A stretch of DNA of 64,000 bases from a bacterium (lineage in GTDB: Bacteria; Krumholzibacteriota; Krumholzibacteriia; LZORAL124-64-63): the NCBI GenBank assembly GCA_016703265.1, contig JADJCK010000006.1, positions 1-64,000 on the forward strand, given 5' to 3'. Under the pieces are notes generated by a model. That model was not told the origin of the DNA and did not search any database. It saw nothing but the letters and a program-made list of their open reading frames with translations. This document shows, in pieces, positions 10,303 to 19,627 of this stretch (positions are counted from its first letter, which is position 1; each line of letters starts with the position of its first letter). A program made the translations under genes and the position numbers.

Positions 10303-13263
10303 TCAGAGGCCGATCTGCAGCGCCAGGTGCCGGCCGGTCAGGGAGGCCGCCACCTTGGCGATGTCCTGGGGCCTGCCCTGGGCCACGACCTTGCCGCCGT
10401 GGCGGCCGCCGCCGGGGCCGAGATCGATGACCCAGTCGGCCTGGGCGATCAGGTCGAGGTTGTGCTCGATCACGAGTACGGAGTGCCCCGCCTCGACCAG
10501 TTCGTGCAGCACCTTCACCAGGGCGCGGACATCCTCCGCGTGCAGGCCGGTGGTGGGCTCATCGAGCAGGTAGAGGTTCTGCTTGCCCGAGGGCAGGGCC
10601 AGTTCACGCGCGATCTTCAGGCGCTGGCTCTCGCCGCCGGAAAGCGTGGGTGCGGGCTGGCCCAGGCCCAGGTAGCCGAGCCCGACCTTCTTGAGGAGCC
10701 ACAGGCGCTGCCCCACCGCAGGCACGTCGCCGAAGAACGCGAGCGCATCGTCGATCGTGAGCTCGAGCACCTGGGCGATGTTCAGTCCCTTGTAGCGGAT
10801 CTCGAGGGTCGCCGCATTGAAGCGGCTGCCGCGGCAGTCCTCGCAGGGCACCTCGATGTCGGCCATGAACTGCATCTCGACGCGGTGGTAGCCGAGGCCC
10901 TGGCAACTCGCGCAGCGGCCGCCGGCCGTGTTGAAGCTGAAGCGTCCGGCAGCGAAGCCGCGCGTCCGGGCATCACGCGTGTTCGCGAAGAGGTCGCGCA
11001 TGGGCCCGAGCACCTGCAGGTAGGTGGCCGGGTTCGAACGGCTGGTCTTGCCGATGGGCGACTGGTCCACGCGGATGACGCGGCCGACGCCGTGCGCGCC
11101 CACGATGGATGTGAACGGGAAGGCCCGCCCCAGGCCACCGGCGGCCTTGGCCGTCAGGCCGTCGTGCAGGCAGCCGTTCAGCAGGCTGCTCTTGCCCGAG
11201 CCCGAGAGGCCGGTCAGCGCCACGAAGCGGCCGAGGGGCACCTTGACGTCGATCTCGCGCAGGTTGTTCAGGCGCGCGCCCTTGACCACCAGCCAGCGCT
11301 CGGGTGCCCCGCGCTGCGGCCGCTTGTCGGTGGCGCGCGCCTCGCCCCGGAGGTGGCGCGCCGTGAGCGTGTCGGCCAACAGCGCCTCCGAAAGCGGCCC
11401 CTGGAAGACGAGGTGGCCGCCCCCGGTGCCGGCGGCCGGTCCCAGTTCCACGAAGTGGTCCGCAGCGCGCAGCACGGACAGGTCGTGCTCGACCACGACC
11501 ACGGTGTTGCCCGCATTGACCAGGTCGCGCAGCGTGTCCGTCAGGCGTTCGACGTCGGCGGCGTGAAGGCCGCAGGTCGGTTCGTCGAGCACGTACAGGG
11601 TATCGACCAGCCGTGCGCCGAGTGCGTTGGCCAGGTGGATGCGCTGGGCCTCGCCGCCCGACAGCGTGCGGGTCAGCCGATCGAGGGTCAGGTAGCCGAG
11701 GCCCACGCGTTCCAGGAATCGCAGGCGGTGCACCACTTCGTCGCGCACCTCGCCGGCCGCCGCCGTCGCCGACTTGCCCAGGCGCAGCGAGCCCATCTTC
11801 TGCAGCGCCTCCTCCACCGACAGCCGGCCGACCTGCCCCAGGTCCAGTCCCTGCACGCGCACGGCGAGCGCCTCCTCGCGCAGGCGGCTGCCGCCGCAGG
11901 CGCGGCACAGCGTGTCGCCCATGAAGCGGCGCGTGAAGAAGCGGTGGTGCCCCTTCTTCATCTCGCGGCGCATCGTCTCCAGGAAGGGAATCACGCCGGG
12001 GTAGGTTTCGTCCTTCCCTTCCAGTACCAGGCGCTGGTGGGTCCGCGAGAGCTTGTGGAACGGGACGTCGGTCGGGATCTTGCGGCGCGCGCAGAAGCGC
12101 AGCAGCGCCGTGAAATCGCGCGCGAAGCTCTCGGTGCTCCAGGGCTTGATGACGCCTTCGCGCAGCGTCAGCGCCGGGTCGGGCACGATGCGATCCTCGT
12201 CGAACTCCAGCTTGTTGCCGAAGCCCTTGCAGGCGGCACAGGCGCCCTCGGGGGAATTGAACGAGAACAACCGCGGCGAAGGGTCGGGATAGACACGGCC
12301 GCAACCGCTGCAGCGCAGGTCGCCGGAGAACTCGGCGCGCCAGGTCAGGTCGCGATCACGCACGGCCACGAGCCCGGACTGGGCCAACGCCAGTTCCACG
12401 GCCTCGACGAACCGCGAGCGCGCCGTCGCCTTCAGGTGCAGGCGGTCGACGATCACGTCGATCCCGTCGCCCGCAGGCACCGCGGCCAGCGCCGCGGGGT
12501 CGGCGGCGTCGAGCGTGTGGACGGCGCCCCCGGCCACCACGCGCTGGAATCCCTGCGCCAGCAGCGGCTCCCACCAGCCCACGGCGGCGCCGGTGCCGGC
12601 CGGCAGCGGGTAGCAGACAAGGATCGCATCGCCTTCGGCGCGCTGCTTGCGCACCTCGCGCCAGACCGAGTCGGGTGTGTGGCGATCGACATCCACATCG
12701 CAGGCGGCGCAGTGCACGGAGCCGGCCCGGGCCCACAGCACGCGCAGGTAGTCGTTGATCTCGGTGACGGTGCCGACGGTGGAACGCCCGCTCGTGACGG
12801 CGTTGCGCTGCTCGATGGCGATGGCCGGGCTGACGCCGTCGATCCAGTCGACATCGGGCTTGGGCAGGCGCTCGAGGAACTGGCGCGCGTAGGTCGAGAG
12901 CGACTCCACATAGCAGCGCTGGCCTTCGGCATAGAGCGTGTCGAAGACGAGCGACGACTTGCCCGAGCCCGACAGGCCGGAGACCACCGTGAAGCGGCCG
13001 CGCGGGATGTCGACGTCGATGTTCCGCAGGTTGTGCTGGCGGGCGCCCTTGATGCGGATCCACTCGATGGCGTCGGGCCCGCCGGGTTCAGGGACGGCGT
13101 TCGTGTTGATGTCGGGCACGTTGTGGCCAGTCATGTCGTCGGTCACGTCGTCGATCCCATCGTCATTCACCCATCGCCGATCACCCATGCGGGAGGTGTC
13201 GGATCCTTGCGCAGCGCGCGACCGTTCAGGATAACCGGGAGTTGGCCGACCCGCCAAACTCAT
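10303..13263 (-). CDS. uvrA: Excinuclease ABC subunit A
   Basis: ATP-dependent DNA-damage recognition subunit of nucleotide excision repair. The 986 residues hold two ABC ATPase halves: Walker A motifs GLSGSGKSSLVFDTL and GLSGSGKSSLLNG, ABC signatures LSGGEAQRIHLA and LSGGESQRLKIA, and DEPT Walker B segments. Zinc sites are CSGCG...CAAC in the first half and CASCQGLG...CEDC in the second, the latter being the DNA-binding zinc hook. The first signature region reads EQRNAVTSGRSTVGT rather than the classic HNPRSTVGT, and there is an acidic N-terminal extension of about 65 residues, so this may be a divergent or second UvrA. The ATG at 13263 has a GGAGG site ten bases upstream. It is divergent from mazG with only 51 bases between starts, so both promoters must overlap there. 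Confidence 0.93.
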   Translation of the reverse strand: MSLAGRPTPGYPERSRAAQGSDTSRMGDRRWVNDDGIDDVTDDMTGHNVPDINTNAVPEPGGPDAIEWIRIKGARQHNLRNIDVDIPRGRFTVVSGLSGSGKSSLVFDTLYAEGQRCYVESLSTYARQFLERLPKPDVDWIDGVSPAIAIEQRNAVTSGRSTVGTVTEINDYLRVLWARAGSVHCAACDVDVDRHTPDSVWREVRKQRAEGDAILVCYPLPAGTGAAVGWWEPLLAQGFQRVVAGGAVHTLDAADPAALAAVPAGDGIDVIVDRLHLKATARSRFVEAVELALAQSGLVAVRDRDLTWRAEFSGDLRCSGCGRVYPDPSPRLFSFNSPEGACAACKGFGNKLEFDEDRIVPDPALTLREGVIKPWSTESFARDFTALLRFCARRKIPTDVPFHKLSRTHQRLVLEGKDETYPGVIPFLETMRREMKKGHHRFFTRRFMGDTLCRACGGSRLREEALAVRVQGLDLGQVGRLSVEEALQKMGSLRLGKSATAAAGEVRDEVVHRLRFLERVGLGYLTLDRLTRTLSGGEAQRIHLANALGARLVDTLYVLDEPTCGLHAADVERLTDTLRDLVNAGNTVVVVEHDLSVLRAADHFVELGPAAGTGGGHLVFQGPLSEALLADTLTARHLRGEARATDKRPQRGAPERWLVVKGARLNNLREIDVKVPLGRFVALTGLSGSGKSSLLNGCLHDGLTAKAAGGLGRAFPFTSIVGAHGVGRVIRVDQSPIGKTSRSNPATYLQVLGPMRDLFANTRDARTRGFAAGRFSFNTAGGRCASCQGLGYHRVEMQFMADIEVPCEDCRGSRFNAATLEIRYKGLNIAQVLELTIDDALAFFGDVPAVGQRLWLLKKVGLGYLGLGQPAPTLSGGESQRLKIARELALPSGKQNLYLLDEPTTGLHAEDVRALVKVLHELVEAGHSVLVIEHNLDLIAQADWVIDLGPGGGRHGGKVVAQGRPQDIAKVAASLTGRHLALQIGL

Positions 13264-13314
13264 TTACTGTGGGCCTCCAGTCGACCACGCAACCCCGCCC
13301 CGGGAAGGAACGAG

Positions 13315-14118
13315 ATGCCGTCCGATTTCGAGGACCTGCTGGCCACCATCCACACGCTGCGCTCGCCCGGCGGCTGCCCCTGGGACCGCAAACAGACCCT
13401 GGTCGACGCGGCCCGCTACCTGCTGGACGAGGCCGGCGAGCTGGTCGACGCCGCCCTCTCGGGCGATGCCGACCACGTGCGCGAGGAACTGGGCGACCTG
13501 CTCTTCATGACCTGCTTCTGCTGCGAGATCCTCGGCGAAACCGCCGGCGTCTCGATGCAGGACGTCGCCCGGCAGGGCAACGCCAAGTTGATCCGCAGGC
13601 ATCCCCACGTGTTCGGCGACGAGCAGGCCCACGAGGTGGGCACGAGCCAGCGGCTGTGGAACGAGATCAAGGCGCAGGAGAAGCGCGCCAAGGGCCTGGA
13701 CCCGGAGGCCGAGAGCGTGCTGAAGGAGATGCCCTCCTCCACGGCGCCGCTGCACCTGGCCTACCGCTGGCAGCACGATGCCGCCGATGTCGGTTTCGAC
13801 TGGCCGACCATTGACGGCGTGAACGCGAAGCTGCAGGAGGAACTCGCCGAGTTCGAGGAAGCCGCCGCCGCACAGGACCCAGCGGCCATCGAGCACGAAC
13901 TGGGTGACGTGCTGTTCTCGCTGGTGAACCTGGCCCGCTGGCACCACGTGCAGCCCGACATGGCGCTGCGCAAGGCGAACCAGCGCTTCGCCGAACGCTT
14001 CAGGCTGGTGGAAGCGCAGTTCCGCGCCGAGGGCCGTGCGATGGGCGAAGCGACGCTCGACGAGCTCGAAACCTCATGGCAGGCAGCGAAGCGCCGCTTG
14101 GCCGGGGGCGACGGCTAG
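13315..14118 (+). CDS. mazG: Nucleoside triphosphate pyrophosphohydrolase MazG
   Basis: Hydrolyses (d)NTPs to monophosphates and pyrophosphate, a housecleaning activity. The 267 residues contain the two tandem MazG domains of the full-length enzyme: an N-terminal one with CPWDRKQT, LLDEAGELVDA and EELGDLLF, and a C-terminal one with LQEELAEFEEA and HELGDVLFSLVNLARW. The EExxE and ExxD metal-binding residues are present in both. The start has a GGAAGGAA ribosome site seven bases away. Its stop TAG shares bases with the stop of the facing gene (CTAG at 14115-14118). This is the only plus-strand gene between 1 and 18 kb. Confidence 0.95.
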   Translation: MPSDFEDLLATIHTLRSPGGCPWDRKQTLVDAARYLLDEAGELVDAALSGDADHVREELGDLLFMTCFCCEILGETAGVSMQDVARQGNAKLIRRHPHVFGDEQAHEVGTSQRLWNEIKAQEKRAKGLDPEAESVLKEMPSSTAPLHLAYRWQHDAADVGFDWPTIDGVNAKLQEELAEFEEAAAAQDPAAIEHELGDVLFSLVNLARWHHVQPDMALRKANQRFAERFRLVEAQFRAEGRAMGEATLDELETSWQAAKRRLAGGDG

Positions 14119-15617
14119 CCCGCGTCCGGGCAGCCGTCGTTGTCCGCGTTGCCGTTGTAATCCTCGGCCTGGTCGGGGCACTCGTCCTGGCCGTCCTCGA
14201 TGCCATCGAAGTCGTTGTCTGCCTCCGGGCAACCGTCCTTGTCGGCGAATCCGTCCAGGTCTTCCGGCACATCCGGGCACGAGTCACGGTCGTCGGGCAC
14301 GCCGTCACGGTCACTGTCCGTGAGTTCGTCCGGACAGCCGTCCTCGTCCGCCTGTCCGTCGAGATCCTCGGGCCGGTCCGGGCAGAGGTCATCGATGTCC
14401 AGGACGCCGTCGCCGTCGTTGTCGGGGTCGGGCGCGCCGTCGTGGTCGGCGAAGCCGTCGCGGTCCTCCGGCTCATTGGGCGCCAGGTCACGCGTGTCGA
14501 TGACGCCGTCGCGGTCGTTGTCGACGTCGGGGCAGCCGTCATCGTCGGAGAACCCGTCCAGGTCCTCGGCCAGGTCGCGGCAGCGATCCCGACGGTCGAC
14601 GACCCCGTCCCGGTCGCTGTCGCGCCCGCCGACGCCGAACTGGCGCGAGAACGTCACCGACATCGTCCAGTCCGGGAACGCGGGGTACCATGCCGTTGCT
14701 GCGTCGTCGCGGGCCAGCGAGACAAGGTAAGATCCGTGCGCGGCCCAGCCCTCGGTCAACCCCCAGCGCAGCCCGGCGCCGACACCGCTGAACTGTTCCT
14801 TCGGGCTGACGACCTCGGTGGCGGGGAAACGGTCGCGACTGTACTCGAGCCAGAGCGCGGTCGAACCGCGCCGGAATTCGAGTGCGGCGCCGAGCGTCGT
14901 GATGTCGTTGCCGCCGTCACCGCCAACGGCAGCGGCGGCCGGATAGCGCGTGGGCCAGGGCTCGAAGCCCGACTGGCCCCAGCCGTAGCCGGCATCCTCG
15001 TTGCCGTTCCACGTGCGCGCGGCGTTCAGGTGGACGCGCATTTCCGGCACGTTGGCATCGCGCCAGAAGCACGCCGTTGCCGCCAGGCTCAGTCGCGGCG
15101 AGAACACCCCTTCGCCCAGTCCCGCATCGGTATCGCCAACCGGCAGGTTGCCGCCCCCGGCGGCGGCCAGGTGCAGGACGCCGCCGGCCAGCGGACGTCC
15201 GGCCACGAGCTGCCATTGTCCGTCGCCGAGTCCGCTGCCCGATTCCGGGATCCAGCCGGCACCCTCCGACCAGGTGCGCCAGGGCAGTTCGGCCCAGGCC
15301 TGCAACCACGGCAAGGGGCTCCATTCCCCGGTCAGGAACACTTCCTTCCGCTGGATGCGCCAGCGGTCCCCGTCGACCAGGTGGACGGTGCTGCAGGTGC
15401 GCGCGCCGAGCCCCCAGGCGAGCAGGCCGTCGGGCGGGAGCACCGCCGAATGCAACCGCACCAGCCGGACGCTGTCCTGCAGCCTCTCCGGTACCGGGGC
15501 GTCGCCAGCCGCAGCGCCCTGCGCAGGCAGGGCGGCGGCGGCAATGAAGGCGGCCGGCAGGCACGCCGACCGGACACGGCCGAAGAATGCCGGGCGCGAC
15601 GACCGGGGTCGCAACAA
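14115..15617 (-). CDS. Outer-membrane barrel-like protein with thrombospondin type 3 repeats
   Basis: The N-terminus is signal-peptide-like (CLPAAFIAAAALPAQGAAA). The middle of about 300 residues is rich in alternating aromatic and glycine residues, as in beta-barrels (for example WLQAWAELPWRTW, LRWGLTEGWAAHGSYL). The last 140 residues or so are about five thrombospondin type 3 repeats of the form DSDRDGVVDRRDRC and DLDGFSDDDGCPD, which bind calcium. In many FCB proteins such repeats link a barrel to a peptidoglycan-binding OmpA domain; here the protein ends on the repeats, at NADNDGCPDAG. The start is uncertain: no ATG fits this frame, and TTG at 15617 is the best candidate. The stop overlaps the mazG stop. 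Confidence 0.72.
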   Translation of the reverse strand: MLRPRSSRPAFFGRVRSACLPAAFIAAAALPAQGAAAGDAPVPERLQDSVRLVRLHSAVLPPDGLLAWGLGARTCSTVHLVDGDRWRIQRKEVFLTGEWSPLPWLQAWAELPWRTWSEGAGWIPESGSGLGDGQWQLVAGRPLAGGVLHLAAAGGGNLPVGDTDAGLGEGVFSPRLSLAATACFWRDANVPEMRVHLNAARTWNGNEDAGYGWGQSGFEPWPTRYPAAAAVGGDGGNDITTLGAALEFRRGSTALWLEYSRDRFPATEVVSPKEQFSGVGAGLRWGLTEGWAAHGSYLVSLARDDAATAWYPAFPDWTMSVTFSRQFGVGGRDSDRDGVVDRRDRCRDLAEDLDGFSDDDGCPDVDNDRDGVIDTRDLAPNEPEDRDGFADHDGAPDPDNDGDGVLDIDDLCPDRPEDLDGQADEDGCPDELTDSDRDGVPDDRDSCPDVPEDLDGFADKDGCPEADNDFDGIEDGQDECPDQAEDYNGNADNDGCPDAG

Positions 15618-15649
15618 TCGCCGTATTCCGGCGCATACCGAGGGACGGT

Positions 15650-16000
15650 TCAAGCTCCGGTTCCCGGGTCGTCTGCCGCCTGCGGCGCCGCGTCGGTGCC
15701 TTCCCCGGACTGCGGGGCGCCTTCGCCCGGCTTCCCGATCTCGTCCATGTAGTTCAGTTGCAGGTTGAGCACGGCCTGGTCCAGCAGTCGCACCAGGTCC
15801 GGCGGCGTGCTCGTGCGGCACTTGACCTTCAGCATCTCGAGGATATCGATCGTGGCGCGGGCCTGCTCGAGGTCGCGCCGCACCTCACCGGTCGACGGGT
15901 CCTGCAGCTTGCCCATCTGCTGCATGGCCCCGGCCTGCAGGGTGAAGACAAGGCCCATCAGCACGTGGTCATGCCGTGTCAGTTCGAGGTCGTCGCTCAT
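15650..16000 (-). CDS. DUF1844 family protein
   Basis: Small soluble protein of unknown function. Residues DHVLMGLVFTLQAGAMQQMGKL followed by LEQARATIDILEMLKVK match the helical DUF1844 pattern; the first part is hydrophobic but reads as amphipathic helices (quoted pieces: GLVFTLQAGAMQQMGKL, ATIDILEMLKVK). The tail from about residue 95 is Gly/Ala/Asp-rich and probably disordered. I chose the ATG at 16000 because AAGGAG lies five bases upstream; the GTG just before it would sit too close to that site. It follows the CNNM/CBS gene by 13 bases and precedes the TSP3 barrel gene by about 30, so the four genes may form one transcript. Confidence 0.85.
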   Translation of the reverse strand: MSDDLELTRHDHVLMGLVFTLQAGAMQQMGKLQDPSTGEVRRDLEQARATIDILEMLKVKCRTSTPPDLVRLLDQAVLNLQLNYMDEIGKPGEGAPQSGEGTDAAPQAADDPGTGA

Positions 16001-16013
16001 CACCGCTCCTTGT

Positions 16014-17045
16014 TCAGGCCGCCGGCCCGGCGGCCGCCTGGGGGTCGAACTCGTCGTGGATGGAACCCATCACCGTCTCGATGAGGTCTTCCAACGTGAT
16101 CAGGCCCTGCGGGTTCCCCGCCGGGTCGCAGACGGCAGCCATCTGGTTGCCCTGGCCGCGCAGTTCCTCGAACACCTCGTACGGCGTCATGCGCGCATCG
16201 ACCAGCACCAGCGGTCGCCACAGACGTCGCGGCACCGGCTCGGCCGCCCCTTCCGGCGGCAGGAACAGCAGGTCGCGCACGGTCACATAGGCCTGCAGCG
16301 CACAGCCGTCCTCGCGCGTGACCGGCAGGCGGCTCAGGCCCGACCGGGCCGCCACGGCCAGGCATTCGGCGACCGTGGCTTCCGGCCCCAGCGACACGAT
16401 CGCATCGAGCGGCCGCATGAGCGCCGTCAGCGGACGGTGCGCGAGTTGCAGGAAGCGCTCGAGGATATCGCCGAATCCGCGTTCCGTGTTCGAGGGCGGC
16501 GTGTGCGCCAGCATGAGTGCCGCCAGGCTGCCGCGGTCGAGCCGACGACGGCTGCCGGCAGGCGCGGGCAGCAGGCGCTGCAGCAGGCGACGGTAGGCGC
16601 GCAGCACCAGTCGGGCCGGCCACAGCACCACCATGACAGCCGAGAACACCGGCAAAGTCGCCAGCGACAGCCGTTCGGGATACTCGCGATAGAGGGTCTT
16701 CGGCAGGATCTCGCCGACGACCATCGTCACGATCGAGACGACGGCCACCGCCAGGCCCTGTCCACTGTCGCCGAAGCGCGCGGTCAGCACCATCGTCACC
16801 AGCGCGCTGAACGCCACGTTGACGAGGTTGTTGCCGACCAGGCACGTCATCACCGGTTCCTCGAGGTCGCGCAGCAGGCGACGCAGGCGGTGTCCGCGCG
16901 GCGACTCGGCCGCAGGCGAGCGGCGCAGGCGCACGCGACTGATGCTCATCAGGCCCGTTTCGGTGCCGGAAAAGAAAGCCGAGGCCAGCAGGCACCCCGT
17001 AAGTCCGAGCCACAGCAACAGGCCGTTGTCACCGCTCGCGCTCAT
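16014..17045 (-). CDS. CNNM/CBS-domain membrane protein (CorC/HlyC-like, short form)
   Basis: About 343 residues. An N-terminal CNNM membrane domain (GLTGCLLASAFFSGTETGLM and VVSIVTMVVGEILPKTLYRE, quoted in short pieces) is followed by a pair of CBS domains (around SRLPVTREDGCALQAYV and NQMAAVCDPAGNPQGLITLEDL). The FSGTETG and GEILPK motifs are family hallmarks. Unlike its partner upstream, it stops soon after the CBS pair and lacks the C-terminal CorC/HlyC domain. Relatives are linked to magnesium or cobalt efflux and to sodium/magnesium exchange, but the ion cannot be read from sequence. Its ATG overlaps the stop of the upstream paralogue in an ATGA, so translation is probably coupled. Confidence 0.88.
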   Translation of the reverse strand: MSASGDNGLLLWLGLTGCLLASAFFSGTETGLMSISRVRLRRSPAAESPRGHRLRRLLRDLEEPVMTCLVGNNLVNVAFSALVTMVLTARFGDSGQGLAVAVVSIVTMVVGEILPKTLYREYPERLSLATLPVFSAVMVVLWPARLVLRAYRRLLQRLLPAPAGSRRRLDRGSLAALMLAHTPPSNTERGFGDILERFLQLAHRPLTALMRPLDAIVSLGPEATVAECLAVAARSGLSRLPVTREDGCALQAYVTVRDLLFLPPEGAAEPVPRRLWRPLVLVDARMTPYEVFEELRGQGNQMAAVCDPAGNPQGLITLEDLIETVMGSIHDEFDPQAAAGPAA

Positions 17046-18307
17046 CCCGTCACCTCGCCCGGGCCCGAGCGCCAGCGCGTGACCTGGATCCGTTCGACGC
17101 GATGCCCCTGCATCTCCAGCACGGTCAGGCGCGCTTCCGGCAAGGTGACGCGGTCGCCGGGCACGAGCACGCGACCGAGCGAGGTCATGAGGAAGCCGGC
17201 CACCGTCACGTAGTCGCGGCTGGGCGGCAGGCGCACGCCGCACGATTCCTCGAGCGCGCGCAGGTCCGTGCGGCCGCTCACCACCCAGCGCCCCTCGCCG
17301 AGCGGGATCACGTCGGGGTCGCGCGAGGCCGCGTCCGCAACGGGCCCGAGCAGGGCCTGCAGGCAATCGGCCATGGTCACGATGCCGGTGAAGTCGCCGT
17401 GCTCGTCGACCACGGCGGCCATATGGCTGCCGCCGCGGCGCATCTGCGAGAGCAGGTCGTCCACGTCCTTGCTCTCGGGCACGAACAGGAGCGGGCGACC
17501 GCCGCCGGCCAGCGGCAGGTCGCAGCCCGGCCCGGCGCCGAGCAGGTCCTTCAGGTGGAACATGCCGACCGGACGGCCACCCTCCGGCGACACGACGGGA
17601 TAACGGTTGAAGCCCGCGTGGCGGGCCACGCGCAGCACCTCTTCCCTGGTCATGTCCGCGCGCAATGCCACCACCGCCGTGCGCGGCACCATGATGTGCT
17701 GCACTTCCAGTTCCGACAGCTGCAGCAGGCGCGCCAGCGAACGGCCCTCGGTCTCGGTCAGCGTGCCGTCCTCGATGGCCAGGTCGCAGGCGGTCTGCAG
17801 TTCCGCCGTGCCGAGCGGCCGTGATCCGGGGCGATCGGCGGGCAGGATGGCGAGCATGGCGCCGACCAGCTTGCCGGTCAGCCACAGCGCCGGACGCGTC
17901 GCCAGCAACCAGAACCGGAGCGGCCACTGCGCCGCCAGGGCCACCTGCTCGCGCCGGCCGAGCGCCAGGAGCTTGGGGGTGATCTCGCCGAAAATCAGCA
18001 GCAGCAGGGTGACGGCCGGAATGGCGATGGCCACGCCCTGCGCACCGAACCAGGCCAGGCACAGCCCGGTGGCCACCACGCTGGCCGCGGTATTGACCAG
18101 CAGGTTGCCGATCAGCAGCGCCGAGAGCAGGTCGTGGCTGCGGCGCACCAGGGCGGCTGCACGCCGCCCGCGACGGCCGCCGGTGGCCTCCAGATGGGCC
18201 ACTTCGGCGGCACTCAGCGAAAAAAAGGCCGACTCCGAGCCGGAGAAGAACGCCGACAAGGCCAGGAGCACGATGAGTAGGACAAGTTCCAAACCGGGGC
18301 TCTCCAT
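17042..18307 (-). CDS. CNNM/CBS-domain membrane protein with CorC/HlyC domain
   Basis: 421 residues in the full family architecture. The CNNM membrane domain covers about residues 5-185 (ALSAFFSGSESAFFSLS, LLIFGEITPKLLALG), two CBS domains cover about 195-320 (HIMVPRTAVVALRADM; HMAAVVDEHGDFTGIVTM), and the CorC/HlyC transport-associated domain runs to the end (VSGRTDLRALEESCG, TVAGFLMTSLGRV). Such proteins sit in the inner membrane and sense nucleotides or magnesium through the CBS pair. It forms a heteromeric pair candidate with the shorter paralogue, whose start codon overlaps its stop. The initiating ATG is at 18307. Confidence 0.92.
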   Translation of the reverse strand: MESPGLELVLLIVLLALSAFFSGSESAFFSLSAAEVAHLEATGGRRGRRAAALVRRSHDLLSALLIGNLLVNTAASVVATGLCLAWFGAQGVAIAIPAVTLLLLIFGEITPKLLALGRREQVALAAQWPLRFWLLATRPALWLTGKLVGAMLAILPADRPGSRPLGTAELQTACDLAIEDGTLTETEGRSLARLLQLSELEVQHIMVPRTAVVALRADMTREEVLRVARHAGFNRYPVVSPEGGRPVGMFHLKDLLGAGPGCDLPLAGGGRPLLFVPESKDVDDLLSQMRRGGSHMAAVVDEHGDFTGIVTMADCLQALLGPVADAASRDPDVIPLGEGRWVVSGRTDLRALEESCGVRLPPSRDYVTVAGFLMTSLGRVLVPGDRVTLPEARLTVLEMQGHRVERIQVTRWRSGPGEVTG

Positions 18308-18511
18308 CGTTGGCGCCGTCGCGGGGCGGCACAGGGCAACCGGCCGATGTTAACCCGGTGCGGCGAAGGCGGCAAGACCCTGCCGGAGGGCCGGGTCGGG
18401 GCCGGGCGCCACCGGTCTGGCGCCGCCGCCCGGGATGTGTTTCTCTTGCCGGCGAACGGCCCGCTGCGGGCCGCCGCGCCCGCCGGACCGGCGGGCCGGC
18501 CCGGACCCTGG

Positions 18512-19555
18512 ATGACGGAAGTGGTCGTGCGTGACTGGCTGGTCCTGCGCTTCGGTTCCCTGGGCGACCTCTGCCTGCTCGGCTGGTCGCTGTCGGCGCT
18601 GGCCGAAACGGCCGATGCCGGGGACCGTCGTCTGACGCTGGTGACCAAGGCGGCGTTCGCGCCGCTGGCCTCGCACTTCCACGGCGTGGACGAAGTCGTG
18701 TCCCTGGACGGTCGCGGGCTGGCCCCGCTCGCTGCACTGGCCGGCCGCCTGCGCGGGCGGCAGTGGCACCAGGTCGTCGATGCGCACCACGTCCTGCGCA
18801 GCCACGCACTGCTCGTCATGATCGGGCGCCGTGCCGACGCACGCCTGACCAAGGACACCGCGGCGCGGCTGCGGCTGCTGGCCGGCGGCGAAGCGGGCGC
18901 GGCGTTGACGCGCACGATGGTCGCCCGCTTCGACGACATCCTGTTGACCCGGCCCGCCGGGCCGGGACCGGACACGCGCGGCATCGACGACCGGCGACCC
19001 CCGTTGCAGTCGTTGGCGGTCCGCTCGTCAGCGGCTGCCGGCACGCGGGCGCCGCTGGCCCTCGCGCCCGGCGCGCGCTGGGCCACCAAGCGCTGGCCCG
19101 AGCACCATTGGCTCGCGCTGATCGAGGGCCTGGCCGCCGCCGGCGAAAAGGACCTGCGCATCTTTCTCGGCCCGGACGAGCGCTCGTGGTACCCCGGCAG
19201 CCGACTCGCGGCCGCCGCCGTTGCCGCCGGCGCCGTCGTGATCGAGGGCCGCGACCTCGTCGAGGTCGCGCGCGAACTGGCCCGCTGCCGCGCCCTCGCC
19301 ACGAACGACAGCGGCCTGCTGCATGTGGCCGAGGCCACAGGCACGCCGGTCCTGGCCTTCTTCGGTCCCACCGTGCGCGCCTTCGGCTACTTCCCGCGCC
19401 TGCCCGCGAGCCGCGTGCTCGAGACCGCGATCGAATGCCGCCCCTGTTCGCGCAACGGCAAGCGGCCCTGCCACCGCGGTGACCTCGCCTGCCTCGTGGC
19501 GATCGAGCCCGCGACGGCATCGCGCGCCCTGCTGTCGCTCGGGAGCACGCCATGA
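18512..19555 (+). CDS. Glycosyltransferase family 9 (heptosyltransferase-like)
   Basis: Probable LPS core sugar transferase of the GT-B fold. The N-terminal domain opens with VLRFGSLGDLCLLGWSL, where RFGSLGD is the family's nucleotide-sugar loop. The C-terminal domain has APGARWATKRWP and the signature TNDSGLLHVAEATGTPVLAFF (given in pieces: TNDSGLLHVAEA, TPVLAFFGPT). A CRPCSRNGKRPCHRGDLAC cysteine cluster near the C-terminus is usual in GT9. I chose the ATG at 18512, which places RFGSLGD near residue 15; earlier in-frame codons add low-complexity sequence. The gene ends ATGAGC, and waaA follows on the same strand, so the two are one LPS unit. It is divergent from the CNNM pair. Confidence 0.88.
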   Translation: MTEVVVRDWLVLRFGSLGDLCLLGWSLSALAETADAGDRRLTLVTKAAFAPLASHFHGVDEVVSLDGRGLAPLAALAGRLRGRQWHQVVDAHHVLRSHALLVMIGRRADARLTKDTAARLRLLAGGEAGAALTRTMVARFDDILLTRPAGPGPDTRGIDDRRPPLQSLAVRSSAAAGTRAPLALAPGARWATKRWPEHHWLALIEGLAAAGEKDLRIFLGPDERSWYPGSRLAAAAVAAGAVVIEGRDLVEVARELARCRALATNDSGLLHVAEATGTPVLAFFGPTVRAFGYFPRLPASRVLETAIECRPCSRNGKRPCHRGDLACLVAIEPATASRALLSLGSTP

Positions 19556-19627
19556 GCGCACGAAGCACCGGCGCCCGCAGACCAACCGGCCGCGACACCA
19601 GGGCAGCCCGCGCCCCGGGCGCGGCCC

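Noticed and set aside
10213..14118. Very long plus-strand open frame (about 1300 codons) across uvrA
   Set aside because: Antisense shadow of uvrA in GC-rich DNA; only its last part, mazG from 13315, has recognisable motifs and a ribosome site.
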